From: Reyranella sp.
Lineage (GTDB): Bacteria > Pseudomonadota > Alphaproteobacteria > Reyranellales > Reyranellaceae
NCBI RefSeq assembly: GCF_004297265.1
Contig: NZ_SCUT01000054.1
Span: forward strand, 155,464-219,463
Reading direction: 5' to 3'
DNA: 64,000 bases
Positions 42,594-51,535 of the stretch are shown in pieces. Under the pieces are notes generated by a model. It searched no databases and had not been told where the DNA came from. It saw nothing but the letters and a program-made list of their open reading frames with translations. The translations under genes and the position numbers were made by a program. Numbering within the stretch: position 1 is the first letter of the stretch; every line of letters begins with the position of its first letter.

Positions 42594-42608
42594 TTGTGCA
42601 CTGCACAA
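42594..42608. promoter_or_regulatory. Exact palindrome upstream of the dusB-ntr operon
   Basis: TTGTGCA-C-TGCACAA is a perfect 7-1-7 inverted repeat 23 bases before the dusB ATG, in an AT-richer stretch than its surroundings. It contains GTGC and GCAC half-sites as NtrC sites do, but in the opposite orientation and closer together, so it may be a different factor's operator. It lies between dusB and the divergent ispDF. Confidence 0.5.
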
Positions 42609-42631
42609 GATGCCTAATAACTGAACAAAGA

Positions 42632-43639
42632 ATGCAAAACGCACACCGCCTCAAACCCGTCGACATCGGCCCCGTCCGCATCGAGGACCCCGTCATCCTG
42701 GCACCCCTGTCGGGTGTGAGCGACATGCCCTTCCGACAGATGGTGAAGCGGCGCGGTGCGGGTCTCGTCGTTTCCGAGATGATCGCTTCCGCGGCGATGG
42801 TTCGCGAGAACCGCAAGACGCTGTTCATGGCCAAGACCTCGCCGGAAGAGTTCCCCATGTCGGTCCAACTGGCGGGTTGCGAGCCCGAGGTGATGGCCGA
42901 GGCCGCCAAGCTCAACGAGGACCGGGGTGCGGCGATCATCGACATCAATTTCGGCTGCCCGGTGAAGAAGGTCGTGAACGGCCACGCCGGCTCCTCACTG
43001 ATGCGCGACGAAGTCCATGCCGCGAAGATCCTCGAGGCCACGGTGAAGGCGGTCAAGCTCCCCGTGACGCTCAAGATGCGGACGGGCTGGGATTCGACCA
43101 ATCGCAATGCGCCGAACCTCGCGCGCATCGCCGAGGCGTGCGGCATCCGGATGCTGACGGTGCACGGCCGCACGCGCTGCGACTTCTACGACGGTCACGC
43201 CGACTGGGCCTTCGTCCGGAAGGTCAAGGCCGCCACGAACCTTCCGGTGATCGTGAACGGCGACATCAACACGCTCGACGACGTCGACCAGGCGCTGGAG
43301 CAGTCGGGCGCCGACGGGATCATGATCGGTCGCGGCGCCTACGGCCGTCCGTGGTTCCCCGCCCAGGCGATCCACTATTTGCGGACCGGCGAGCGTCTGC
43401 GCGATCCCACGATTGCCGAGCAGTACGCGGCGGTGCGCACGCACTTCGAGGCGATGCTCGAACACTATGGTGTGGAAACCGGCGTACGCATGGCCCGCAA
43501 GCATCTTGGCTGGTACTCCAAAGGCCTGCCCGCATCGGCGGATTTCCGAGCCGCGCTGAACCGTGAGACCGATGCCGGAACGGTGCGCCGCATGCTGGCT
43601 TCGTTCTTCCTGCCGGCCGTCGAGCGGCAGGCAGCCTGA
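42632..43639 (+). CDS. dusB: tRNA-dihydrouridine synthase B (NifR3)
   Basis: 335 residues from ATG 42632; the frame is open for 34 codons upstream, but conservation starts at NAHRLKPVDIGP. Dus hallmarks: VILAPLSGVSDMPFRQMVKRRG (FMN phosphate and substrate region), FGCPVKKVVNGHAGSSLMRD (catalytic Cys in the GCPVKKV motif), LPVTLKMRTGWD, LTVHGRTRCDFYDG and GIMIGRGAYGRPWF. It reduces specific uridines in tRNA D-loops with NADPH. As nifR3 it is the usual first gene of the alphaproteobacterial ntrB-ntrC operon. Its stop overlaps the ntrB start (TGATG). Confidence 0.96.
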   Translation: MQNAHRLKPVDIGPVRIEDPVILAPLSGVSDMPFRQMVKRRGAGLVVSEMIASAAMVRENRKTLFMAKTSPEEFPMSVQLAGCEPEVMAEAAKLNEDRGAAIIDINFGCPVKKVVNGHAGSSLMRDEVHAAKILEATVKAVKLPVTLKMRTGWDSTNRNAPNLARIAEACGIRMLTVHGRTRCDFYDGHADWAFVRKVKAATNLPVIVNGDINTLDDVDQALEQSGADGIMIGRGAYGRPWFPAQAIHYLRTGERLRDPTIAEQYAAVRTHFEAMLEHYGVETGVRMARKHLGWYSKGLPASADFRAALNRETDAGTVRRMLASFFLPAVERQAA

Positions 43640-44748
43640 TGTCCCTGCGCCCCCTCAAACGGAACGGCATGAGCGATCAGTTTCCGGCGGCTCTCCTCGA
43701 TTCGCTCTCGGAAGCGATCATCGTCGTCGATGCGAACGGCCTGATGCACTACGCCAACCTCTCGGCCGAGCAGTTCTTCGGCGTCGGCCGGGCTCGCCTG
43801 GTCGGCCATCCGCTGAGCGAGTTCGTTCCCGAGGACACGCCGCTTTTCTCGCTGCTGGAGCAGGTGGTGGCGACCGGCGGCGCGGTCGCCGAGAACGGCG
43901 TGACACTCGCATCGCCGCGCATCGGCACGCGCTTCTGCGCGCTGCGCCTGTCGCCGATCGTCGACAGCGACGGGCTGGTCGCTGTGTCGCTGGTCGAGCA
44001 GACGATCGCCCGCAGCATCGACCGCCAGCTTTCGCATCGCAGCGCTGCCCGGTCAGTGAGCGCGCTGGCCGCCATGCTGGCGCACGAGGTCAAGAATCCG
44101 CTGTCCGGTATCCGGGGCGCCGCCCAGCTGCTCGAACAGTCGGTTCCCGATTCCGAGCGCGAGCTGACCGAACTGATCTGCGAGGAGACCGACCGCATCG
44201 TCGCCCTGGTCGACCGCATGGAAGCCTTCGCCGACGGCCGCCCCATCGAGCGGGGGCCCATCAACATCCACCAGGTCCTCAACCATGTCCGGCGACTGTC
44301 GCAGAACGGTTTCGGCAAGGGCGTTCGATTCGTTGAGACCTACGATCCGTCGCTGCCGGACGTGCACGGCGACCGCGACCAGCTCATCCAGGTGTTCCTG
44401 AACCTGGTGAAGAACGCCTGCGAGGTACCGGGCGATACCGACCGCGAGATCGAGCTGTCGACCGCCTACCGGCATGGCCTGCGGTTGGCCGTTCCGGGCC
44501 AGCAGACGAGGGTGAACCTGCCGCTCGTCGTTTCCGTGCGCGACAACGGCCGGGGTGTACCGGACGAGATCCGAAGTCACCTGTTCGACGCGTTCGTCAC
44601 GAACAAGCCGACCGGAACTGGCCTGGGTCTTGCTTTGGTCGCCAAGATCATCAACGACCATGGCGGTGCGATCGAGTTCGATAGCGAGCCGGGCCGCACG
44701 TCATTCAGGGTTATGTTGCCGCTTCAATTCCCGCAGGCCGCGCCATGA
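43639..44748 (+). CDS. ntrB: Nitrogen regulation sensor histidine kinase NtrB
   Basis: 369 residues from an ATG overlapping the dusB stop; an in-frame ATG at 43669 (MSDQFPAALLDSLSEAI) may be the used one. No membrane segment, as expected of cytoplasmic NtrB. PAS domain at about 20-120 (AIIVVDANGLMHYANLSAEQFFG), then the phosphoacceptor His in LAHEVKNPLSGIRGAAQLL (near 150), and HATPase with NLVKNACE, VRDNGRGVP and GTGLGLALVAKII. It phosphorylates or dephosphorylates NtrC according to PII/glutamine status. Its stop overlaps the ntrC start (ATGA-type). Confidence 0.97.
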   Translation: MSLRPLKRNGMSDQFPAALLDSLSEAIIVVDANGLMHYANLSAEQFFGVGRARLVGHPLSEFVPEDTPLFSLLEQVVATGGAVAENGVTLASPRIGTRFCALRLSPIVDSDGLVAVSLVEQTIARSIDRQLSHRSAARSVSALAAMLAHEVKNPLSGIRGAAQLLEQSVPDSERELTELICEETDRIVALVDRMEAFADGRPIERGPINIHQVLNHVRRLSQNGFGKGVRFVETYDPSLPDVHGDRDQLIQVFLNLVKNACEVPGDTDREIELSTAYRHGLRLAVPGQQTRVNLPLVVSVRDNGRGVPDEIRSHLFDAFVTNKPTGTGLGLALVAKIINDHGGAIEFDSEPGRTSFRVMLPLQFPQAAP

Positions 44749-46220
44749 GCGCCGGCAGCACCATCCTCGTCGCCGACGACGATCGCGCCATCCGCACCGT
44801 CCTGCACCAGGCCCTCGGCCGGCAGGGCCACACCGTCCGCAGCACCGGTACGGCCTCCACGCTCTGGCAATGGGTCCAGGAGGGCGAGGGCCAGCTCGTC
44901 ATCACCGACGTCGTGATGCCGGACGAGAACGGTCTCGACCTGGTGCCGCGCATCCGCAAGCTGCGGCCGGACCTGCGCATCATCGTCATGAGCGCGCAGT
45001 CGACGCTGCTCACGGCCGTGCGCGCGACCGAGCGCGGCGCGTTTGAATACCTGCCGAAGCCCTTCGACCTGAACGAGCTGATTTCGGTCGTGAACCGAGC
45101 GCTGTCGGCGCCGGCGGCCTCGATGGCGCGTTCGCCGTCTCTGCCGGAAGAGGGCGAGCGCCTGCCGCTGATCGGCCGGTCGCCGGCAATGCAGGAAATC
45201 TACCGCACGCTGGCGCGCCTGATGTCGACGGACCTCACGGTCATGGTCACCGGCGAATCGGGCGCGGGCAAGGAACTGGTCGCGCGCGCGCTGCACGATT
45301 ACGGCAAGCGCCGGAAGGGACCTTTCATCGCGCTCAACATGGCCGCGATCCCGCGCGAGCTGATCGAGAGCGAGCTGTTCGGCCACGAGCGCGGCGCCTT
45401 CACCGGCGCGGTGCAGCGGTCGGCCGGCAAGTTCGAGCAGGCCTCCGGGGGCACGCTGTTCCTCGACGAGATCGGCGACATGCCGCCGGAGGCACAGACC
45501 CGCCTGCTGCGCGTGCTGCAGGAAGGCGAATACATGACGGTCGGCGGTCGCACGCCGATCAAGGCCAACGTGCGCATCGTGGCGGCGACCCATCGTGACC
45601 TGCGGCGCCTGATCCAGCAGGGCCTGTTCCGCGAGGATCTGTTCTATCGCCTCAACGTCGTGCCGATCCGCCTGCCGCCGTTGCGCGAGCGTCTCGACGA
45701 CATTCCCGAACTGGCCAATCACTATCTGCAGGCCGCGACCGCCGACGGGCTGCCGACCAAGGTCCTGTCACCCGAGGCGATGGCGCGGCTGAAGCAGCAT
45801 CGCTGGCCGGGCAACGTGCGCGAGCTCGTGAACCTGGTGCGCCGCCTGTCCGCGCTCTATTCCGAGGAGATCATCGGCGTCGAGACGATCGAGGCCGAGC
45901 TTGCGGACGCGGTGTCGGCGATCGATCACGGGCCGTCGTCGTCGGAGACGAGCGAGGACGTCTCGCTGGCCGATGCCGTCGACCGCCACCTGCAGTCTCT
46001 CTTCGCCGCGCATGGCGACAGGCTGCCGCCGGACGGCATGTACGATCGTGTCATTTCCGAGATCGAGCGGCCGTTGCTCGCCCTGGCGCTGGGGGCTACG
46101 CGCGGGAATCAGTTGCGCGCGGCCCGCCTCCTGGGGCTCAATCGCAACACGTTGCGCAAGAAGATAAAGGACCTCGACGTCCCCGTGGTTCGCACGCCGC
46201 AGGTCCGCCGAGGCGGGTGA
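44745..46220 (+). CDS. ntrC: Nitrogen regulator NtrC, sigma-54-dependent activator
   Basis: 491 residues. Receiver domain 1-120 with phosphoacceptor Asp55 in VITDVVMPDENG and Lys105 in PKPFD. AAA+ domain with Walker A GESGAGKE at 170-177, the intact sigma-54 contact loop GAFTGA at 217-222, and Walker B GGTLFLDEIGDMP. C-terminal Fis-type helix-turn-helix (GNQLRAARLLGLNRNTLRKKI). When phosphorylated by NtrB it activates sigma-54 promoters for nitrogen assimilation. It stands in contrast with NtrX in the same operon, whose ATPase motifs are altered. Confidence 0.98.
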   Translation: MSAGSTILVADDDRAIRTVLHQALGRQGHTVRSTGTASTLWQWVQEGEGQLVITDVVMPDENGLDLVPRIRKLRPDLRIIVMSAQSTLLTAVRATERGAFEYLPKPFDLNELISVVNRALSAPAASMARSPSLPEEGERLPLIGRSPAMQEIYRTLARLMSTDLTVMVTGESGAGKELVARALHDYGKRRKGPFIALNMAAIPRELIESELFGHERGAFTGAVQRSAGKFEQASGGTLFLDEIGDMPPEAQTRLLRVLQEGEYMTVGGRTPIKANVRIVAATHRDLRRLIQQGLFREDLFYRLNVVPIRLPPLRERLDDIPELANHYLQAATADGLPTKVLSPEAMARLKQHRWPGNVRELVNLVRRLSALYSEEIIGVETIEAELADAVSAIDHGPSSSETSEDVSLADAVDRHLQSLFAAHGDRLPPDGMYDRVISEIERPLLALALGATRGNQLRAARLLGLNRNTLRKKIKDLDVPVVRTPQVRRGG

Positions 46221-46224
46221 TTTC

Positions 46225-48456
46225 GTGACAGCTGCGCTGGGCGTTTCACGCTTGGGCGACAAGATGAGCGCGGTGCTTCGCAGCCTCAGCGGCCGCATCG
46301 CCGCCGTCTCGTTGGCCGTTCTCGCCATGGCCGCCGGCGGCGCGACCTATGCGTGGCTCGCCGGCTTCGTGCCGGAGTCGTTCGGCACGCGCGGCTGGAT
46401 GACGGGCCTGCTGGTGGCCGACCTGGTCATCGCGATCGCGCTGGTTTCCGTGGTTGCCGTCCGACTGACCCAGCTCTGGCTCGACCGACGGCGTGGCGCC
46501 GCGGGCTCGCGCCTGCACATGCGGCTGGTACTTGTCTGCAGCGTCTTCACCATCACGCCGACGGTCATCGTCACCATCATCCTGTCGCTGCTGGTGATCA
46601 GCCTCACCGATTTCGTCGTGAAGCCCTCACAGGCCTCCTACGAGGCGGCGCGGGCCATCGGCGAGCCAGTACGGCGCGCCCGCGAGCAGGAGATCCTGAA
46701 CGACATCGAGGCGATTTCCGCTCCACTGCAGGCCGAAGGCGTCGAAGGGGTGCGCGACCCGGCGGCCACGAAGGCGATCCTGGAGCGGCTGATCGAGGGA
46801 CGGCCGATCATCGAGGCCACCGTGCTCGATGCCGACAAGGGCGTGATTGCCCAGGCCAAGGCACCGGACGCGACGGGCATGGCCAATCCCATCCCGCCCG
46901 CCCAGTTCCTCTGGCAGGCGGTGAACCAGGCGCGGCCGGTTCAGATCGAATCGCCGACCGGCGCCTACTTCGTGATGCAGCTTTTCGTCGGCGAGCCGCT
47001 GTTCCTCGCGACCGGACACGCGGTCGACCTCAGGGTGGTCGACTACATCAAGAGCATCGAGTTCGCGGGCTCCTTCTATTCGCAGATCGAATCGGCGCTG
47101 CGCCGCAGCCAGCTCATCATCTTCGTGGTCTGCGGCGCCATCGCCTTCCTGATGCTGCTGGCCGCGGTCTGGCTCGCCATCCTGTTCGCCACGCGCCTCA
47201 CCGAGCCGATCGGCGGTCTGATGCTGGCGGCCGAGCGGGTGCGGGGCGGCGATCTCAGCGCCCGCGTCGAAGAGGGACCGCCGAACGACGAGTTGGGGCA
47301 GCTCGCGCGCTCCTTCAACCGGATGGCCAGCCAGATCGAACAGCAGCGCGGCGAACTGGTGCACGCCAATACCGAGCTCGACACGAGGCGCCGGCTGACC
47401 GACGCGGTCCTCGCGGGCGTCTCCGCCGGCGTGCTGAGCGTCGATGGAGAGGGCATCGTGATGCGCTCGAACCGCTCGGCGCTCGACCTGCTGGCCCTGC
47501 CCGAAGACGGCGTGCTGGGACGGCCGCTGACCGCGGTGATGCCGGAACTGGGGCCGCTGGTCGCGCAGGCGGCGGAGCGGCCGGATCGGATGACCCAGGG
47601 CCAGGTCGAGATCCTGCAGCGCGGGGCGCGGCAGATCCTGCTGGTCCGCATCAGTGCCGCAAGCGGTGCCGGCTTCGTCGTCACCTTCGATGACGTCACC
47701 GACCTGATGTCGGCGCAGCGCATGGCGGCATGGGGCGACGTCGCTCGGCGCATCGCGCACGAGATCAAGAACCCGCTGACGCCGATCCAGCTCTCCGCCG
47801 AGCGTCTGAAGCGCCGCTACCTGAAGCAGATCAAGGAAGATCCCGAGACCTTCTCGATGTGCACCGACACGATCATCAGGCAGGTCGGCGACATCGGGCG
47901 CATGGTCGACGAATTCTCCTCCTTCGCCCGCATGCCGCGGCCGACGGTGAAGGAGGAGGATGCGAAGGAGATGTGCCAGCAGGCGCTGTTCCTGCAACGA
48001 AACGGCAATCCCGATTTGCGCTACGTCGCAAACCTGCCGGCCCATCCGGTGCCGCTGAACTGCGATCGCCGCCAGGTCTCGCAGGTCCTGACCAACATCC
48101 TGAAGAACTCGGCCGAGGCGATCGAGGGCAGGGACGGGAAAGCGGACACGCCATTGCCACAGGGCGAGATCACGCTGACCCTGCAGGAGGATGGCGCCGG
48201 CGTGAAGATCGTCGTGGAGGACAACGGCCGCGGATTGCCGAAGGAAGGGCGCGAGCGCCTGACCGAGCCCTACATGACGACGCGCAGCAAGGGCACGGGC
48301 CTGGGCTTGGCGATCGTGAAGAAGATCATGGAGGACCATGGCGGGTTCCTGTCGCTGGAGGATCGCGAGGGTGGCGGTGCCCGCATCAGTCTGGTATTCC
48401 GGCGTGACGCGAAGGAAATCGCGTCGGCTCGACCTCACGCGACGGCCGCACAATGA
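46225..48456 (+). CDS. ntrY: Sensor histidine kinase NtrY
   Basis: 743 residues from a GTG four bases after the ntrC stop (an ATG at 46264 would drop 13 residues). Transmembrane segments are expected near 20-45, 55-80 (LLVADLVIAIALVSVVAVRL), 100-125 (LVLVCSVFTITPTVIVTIIL) and 293-315 (LIIFVVCGAIAFLMLLAAVW), bracketing a periplasmic domain. Then HAMP (LTEPIGGLMLAAERVRGGDL), PAS (SVDGEGIVMRSNRSALDLL), HisKA with RIAHEIKNPLTPIQL, and HATPase with NILKNSAEA and GTGLGLAIVKKI. Partner of NtrX; linked in alphaproteobacteria to nitrogen, redox and envelope control. Confidence 0.96.
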   Translation: MTAALGVSRLGDKMSAVLRSLSGRIAAVSLAVLAMAAGGATYAWLAGFVPESFGTRGWMTGLLVADLVIAIALVSVVAVRLTQLWLDRRRGAAGSRLHMRLVLVCSVFTITPTVIVTIILSLLVISLTDFVVKPSQASYEAARAIGEPVRRAREQEILNDIEAISAPLQAEGVEGVRDPAATKAILERLIEGRPIIEATVLDADKGVIAQAKAPDATGMANPIPPAQFLWQAVNQARPVQIESPTGAYFVMQLFVGEPLFLATGHAVDLRVVDYIKSIEFAGSFYSQIESALRRSQLIIFVVCGAIAFLMLLAAVWLAILFATRLTEPIGGLMLAAERVRGGDLSARVEEGPPNDELGQLARSFNRMASQIEQQRGELVHANTELDTRRRLTDAVLAGVSAGVLSVDGEGIVMRSNRSALDLLALPEDGVLGRPLTAVMPELGPLVAQAAERPDRMTQGQVEILQRGARQILLVRISAASGAGFVVTFDDVTDLMSAQRMAAWGDVARRIAHEIKNPLTPIQLSAERLKRRYLKQIKEDPETFSMCTDTIIRQVGDIGRMVDEFSSFARMPRPTVKEEDAKEMCQQALFLQRNGNPDLRYVANLPAHPVPLNCDRRQVSQVLTNILKNSAEAIEGRDGKADTPLPQGEITLTLQEDGAGVKIVVEDNGRGLPKEGRERLTEPYMTTRSKGTGLGLAIVKKIMEDHGGFLSLEDREGGGARISLVFRRDAKEIASARPHATAAQ

Positions 48457-48488
48457 TCCGCCGTTCCATGCGGGCTGCTTGAAGTGAC

Positions 48489-49898
48489 ATGGCCCACGAT
48501 ATTCTGATCGTCGACGACGAACGCGATATCTGCACGCTGATCGCCGGCATCCTCGAGGACGAGGGCCACTCCGCACGCCGTGCGCACAACAGCACAGAAG
48601 CGATCGAGGCCGTTCGCCAGCGCCGCCCGGCCCTGGTGATTCTGGACGTCTGGCTGCAGGGCAGCGAGCTCGACGGCTTGCAGATACTGGAAGTCATCCG
48701 CCGCGAGGATCCGCCGATCCCGGTCGTGATGATCAGCGGCCACGGCACGATCGACACCGCCGTGTCGGCGATCAAGAGCGGCGCCTACGATTTCGTCGAG
48801 AAGCCCTTCAAGGCCGATCGCCTGCTCCTGGTCGTCGACCGTGCCATCGAGGCGGACAGGCTGAAGCGCGAGAACGTGGCGCTCCGGCGGCGCGCCGGCG
48901 GCGAGGTGACTTTCGTCGGCTCCTCCAGCGACGCCGGCAACGTGCGAGCGCAGATCGAGAAGGTGGCGTCGACCGGCAGCCGCGTCCTCATCACCGGCGC
49001 CTCCGGCTCGGGCAAGGAAACGGTGGCGCGGTTGATCCACCAGGGGTCGAAGCGCGCCGACGGTCCGTTCGTCGTCGTCAATTGCTCGACCCTGCCGGCC
49101 GAGCGGCTGGAGATCGAACTGTTCGGCACCGACGGCGACACCGAGGCCGAGGCCCTGCGCGTGTCGGGTGCTTTCGAAATGGCGCATGGCGGCACGCTGG
49201 TGCTCAAGGAAGTAGCGGACCTTCCGCTGGCGCTGCAGGGGCGGCTGGCGCGGGTACTGCATGAACAGTCCTATGCGCGCGACGGCGGCAAGACGAGGGT
49301 CGAGATCGACGTGCGCGTCCTGGCGACGACGGCACGCGACCTCCAGGAAGAGATCGCCGCCGGCCGGTTCCGGGAGGACCTGTTTCACCGCCTGAACGTC
49401 GTCGGACTGCGTGTGCCGCCGCTCAGCGAGCGCCGCGAGGACATTCCCGAGCTGGCGCTCGACCTGCTGAAGCGCGTCGCCGACGCCACCGGCCTGCCGG
49501 CGCGCTCGATCGGCGAGGACACGCAGGCCGCCCTTCAGGGTCACGACTGGCCGGGCAACGTGCGCCAGCTGCGCAACGTCATCGAACGGCTGCTGATCCT
49601 GGCGCCGCCGGGCGGCGCGCCGATCCGCGCCGACGTCCTGCCCAACGACGTGAGCGAGGACGCGCCGTCGGTGCTGCGCTGGGAGAAGGGCGGGGAGATC
49701 ATGCAGCTGCCGCTGCGCGACGCGCGCGAGGTCTTCGAGCGCGAGTACCTGCTTGCCCAGGTGACGCGCTTCGGCGGCAACATTTCACGGACGGCGACCT
49801 TCGTCGGCATGGAGCGCTCGGCTTTGCATCGCAAGCTGAAGTCACTCGGCCTGCACGGCGGTTCGCCAGAGGGCGGCGGCGGCGAGCCGTCGGTCTGA
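48489..49898 (+). CDS. ntrX: NtrX response regulator with altered ATPase motifs
   Basis: 469 residues. Receiver domain with Asp53 in VILDVWLQGSELDG and the KPF motif at 105-107. AAA+ domain with Walker A GASGSGKE at 170-177. The region where NtrC has GAFTGA reads ELFGTDGDTEAEALRVSGAFE, so the sigma-54 contact loop is missing. The Walker B strand GGTLVLKEVADLP has Lys240 in place of the Asp that coordinates magnesium. C-terminal Fis-type helix-turn-helix (FGGNISRTATFVGMERSALHRKL). It should still receive phosphate from NtrY and bind DNA, but classical sigma-54 activation looks unlikely. NtrX lacking GAFTGA is known in alphaproteobacteria; the Lys substitution is unusual to my knowledge. Confidence 0.93.
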   Translation: MAHDILIVDDERDICTLIAGILEDEGHSARRAHNSTEAIEAVRQRRPALVILDVWLQGSELDGLQILEVIRREDPPIPVVMISGHGTIDTAVSAIKSGAYDFVEKPFKADRLLLVVDRAIEADRLKRENVALRRRAGGEVTFVGSSSDAGNVRAQIEKVASTGSRVLITGASGSGKETVARLIHQGSKRADGPFVVVNCSTLPAERLEIELFGTDGDTEAEALRVSGAFEMAHGGTLVLKEVADLPLALQGRLARVLHEQSYARDGGKTRVEIDVRVLATTARDLQEEIAAGRFREDLFHRLNVVGLRVPPLSERREDIPELALDLLKRVADATGLPARSIGEDTQAALQGHDWPGNVRQLRNVIERLLILAPPGGAPIRADVLPNDVSEDAPSVLRWEKGGEIMQLPLRDAREVFEREYLLAQVTRFGGNISRTATFVGMERSALHRKLKSLGLHGGSPEGGGGEPSV

Positions 49899-49913
49899 GA
49901 AGGAGAGGGCGTC

Positions 49914-50777
49914 ATGGCGCGTTATGCCTATGTCAACGGTCGGTACGTCGATCACCGGGAAGCGAGCGTCCACATCGAGGATCGCGGCTACCAGCTGGCG
50001 GACGGCGTCTATGAGGTCGTGGGCGTCCGCGACGGCAAGCTGATCGACGAGAAGCCGCACATCGACCGGCTCGACCGCTCGCTGAAGGAACTGCGCATCG
50101 GCTGGCCTGTGTCGCGCAACACGATGGGCTTCATCCTGCGCGAGCTCATGCGGAAGAACCGCCTGCGCGACGGCCTGGTCTATATCCAGGTGACGCGCGG
50201 CGTCGCCCGGCGCGACCACGGCTTTCCGACGACCCCGGTGAAACCCGCCCTGGTGATGACGACCAAGGCCACGAAGCACATCGTTGCCGACGCCGGTCCC
50301 GGCGTCGCGGTGAAGACCATGCCCGACATCCGCTGGGAGCGTTGCGACATCAAGACCGTCGCGTTGCTGCCGAACGTGCTGGCCAAGCAGGCGGCGCGCG
50401 AGGCCGGCGCCTACGAGGCCTGGCTGCTCGACGACAAGGGCTGCATCACCGAGGGCGCGTCGACCAATGCCTGGATCGTGACCGACGACGGCGAGCTGGT
50501 GACGCGCCAGACCGACAACGGCATCCTGTCGGGCATCACGCGCCAGACGCTGAAGTCGATCTGCAATTCGCTGCAGCTCAAGTTCGTCGAACGGCCCTTC
50601 ACCCTGGATGAGGCCAAGAAGGCGAAGGAAGCCTTCATCACCAGCGCCACCTCCTTCGTGACGCCGGTGGTCAGGATCGACGGCGACAAGGTCGGCGACG
50701 GCAAGGTCGGCGCCACGGCCAGGCGCCTGCGTGAGGAATATGTCCGCTTCTCGGAGGCGGGCGAGGCGGTGACGTGA
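49914..50777 (+). CDS. dat: D-amino acid aminotransferase
   Basis: 287 residues, fold-type IV PLP enzyme. AYVNGRYVDHREASVHIEDRG and YQLADGVYEVVGVRDGK open the small domain. The PLP lysine is Lys147 in DIKTVALLPNVLAKQ, Glu in EAWLLDDKGCITEGASTN is the base-contacting residue, and NGILSGITRQTL binds the PLP phosphate. It interconverts D-alanine and D-glutamate with oxo-acids, for peptidoglycan or D-amino acid use. The shift from ntrX is 15 bases, and the downstream HAD gene overlaps by four bases (GTGA). Its place between ntrX and hfq recurs in alphaproteobacteria such as Azospirillum. A branched-chain aminotransferase is less likely. Confidence 0.92.
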   Translation: MARYAYVNGRYVDHREASVHIEDRGYQLADGVYEVVGVRDGKLIDEKPHIDRLDRSLKELRIGWPVSRNTMGFILRELMRKNRLRDGLVYIQVTRGVARRDHGFPTTPVKPALVMTTKATKHIVADAGPGVAVKTMPDIRWERCDIKTVALLPNVLAKQAAREAGAYEAWLLDDKGCITEGASTNAWIVTDDGELVTRQTDNGILSGITRQTLKSICNSLQLKFVERPFTLDEAKKAKEAFITSATSFVTPVVRIDGDKVGDGKVGATARRLREEYVRFSEAGEAVT

Positions 50778-51430
50778 GCCTGCCCGAGGGCCTGAAACCG
50801 CCCCGCGCCGTCCTGTTCGACTGGGACAACACGCTGGTCAACACCTGGCCGACCATCGTCGAATGCTACCGCGACACCTTCACGGCGCTGGGCCTGACGC
50901 CGTGGACGGCCGCAGAAGTCCAGGACCGCGCCCACGGCTCCCTGCGCGAAGTCTTCCCGACCCTGTTCGGCGACCGCGCGGGCGAGGCGGAGCGGGTGTT
51001 CTACGAGACCTTCTTTCGCATCCACCTCGAACGGCTGGAGCCGCTGGCGGGGGCGGACACCTTGCTGGCGCACTGTCACGCCAAGGGCCTCTACGTGGCG
51101 ATCGTCAGCAACAAGGTCGGCGACAATCTCCGGGCCGAGGTCGCCCATCTCGGTTGGGACCGTTGGATCGCCCGTTCAGTCGGCGCGCGCGACGCCGCCC
51201 GCGACAAACCGGCGCCTGACCCCATCTACCTGGCGCTGGACGGCACGGGAATTGCCCCGGACGACAGCGTGTGGATGGTGGGTGACACCCCTGCCGACCT
51301 CAAGAGTGCACACGCGGCGGGGTGTCTTCCCGTTCTCGTGGGGGGCGCGGACGAATTGTCCGGCTCCCTGCTGGAGCATCCGCCGAGACTGCGAGCGCGC
51401 AATTGTCATCAGCTGGTGGCATTGCTTTGA
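50774..51430 (+). CDS. HAD-superfamily phosphatase, phosphoglycolate phosphatase-like
   Basis: 218 residues from a GTG that overlaps the dat stop. HAD motifs: I, VLFDWDNTLVNTW (nucleophile Asp and acid/base Asp two residues on, spaced as D-W-D); II, VAIVSNKVG; III, RDKPAPDP; IV, WMVGDTPADLKSAHAAG. A helical cap lies between motif I and II. It is the Gph/PGP type that removes phosphate from 2-phosphoglycolate or similar small substrates; actual specificity unknown. It ends about 105 bases before hfq. Confidence 0.88.
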   Translation: MSLPEGLKPPRAVLFDWDNTLVNTWPTIVECYRDTFTALGLTPWTAAEVQDRAHGSLREVFPTLFGDRAGEAERVFYETFFRIHLERLEPLAGADTLLAHCHAKGLYVAIVSNKVGDNLRAEVAHLGWDRWIARSVGARDAARDKPAPDPIYLALDGTGIAPDDSVWMVGDTPADLKSAHAAGCLPVLVGGADELSGSLLEHPPRLRARNCHQLVALL

Positions 51431-51449
51431 GACCAACCTCCCCTATATA
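51422..51449 (+). promoter_or_regulatory. Candidate sigma-70 promoter for hfq
   Basis: TTGCTT at 51422-51427 and TATATA at 51444-51449 are 16 bases apart. The -35 overlaps the last codons of the HAD gene, and the start of hfq is about 87 bases further on, giving hfq-hflX its own promoter besides readthrough from the ntr operon. Confidence 0.5.
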
Positions 51450-51535
51450 CGAGGCGACTCGGTAGCGGGGAGGGACCCCGTACCTCCAAACCGGCCACCC
51501 TCGGGCAGCCGGCCGCCCACCAAGAGGCCAAGAAC

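Noticed and set aside
42594..42608. The dusB palindrome as a canonical NtrC site
   Set aside because: The half-sites are inverted relative to the NtrC consensus and too close together, so I list it only as an unassigned operator candidate.
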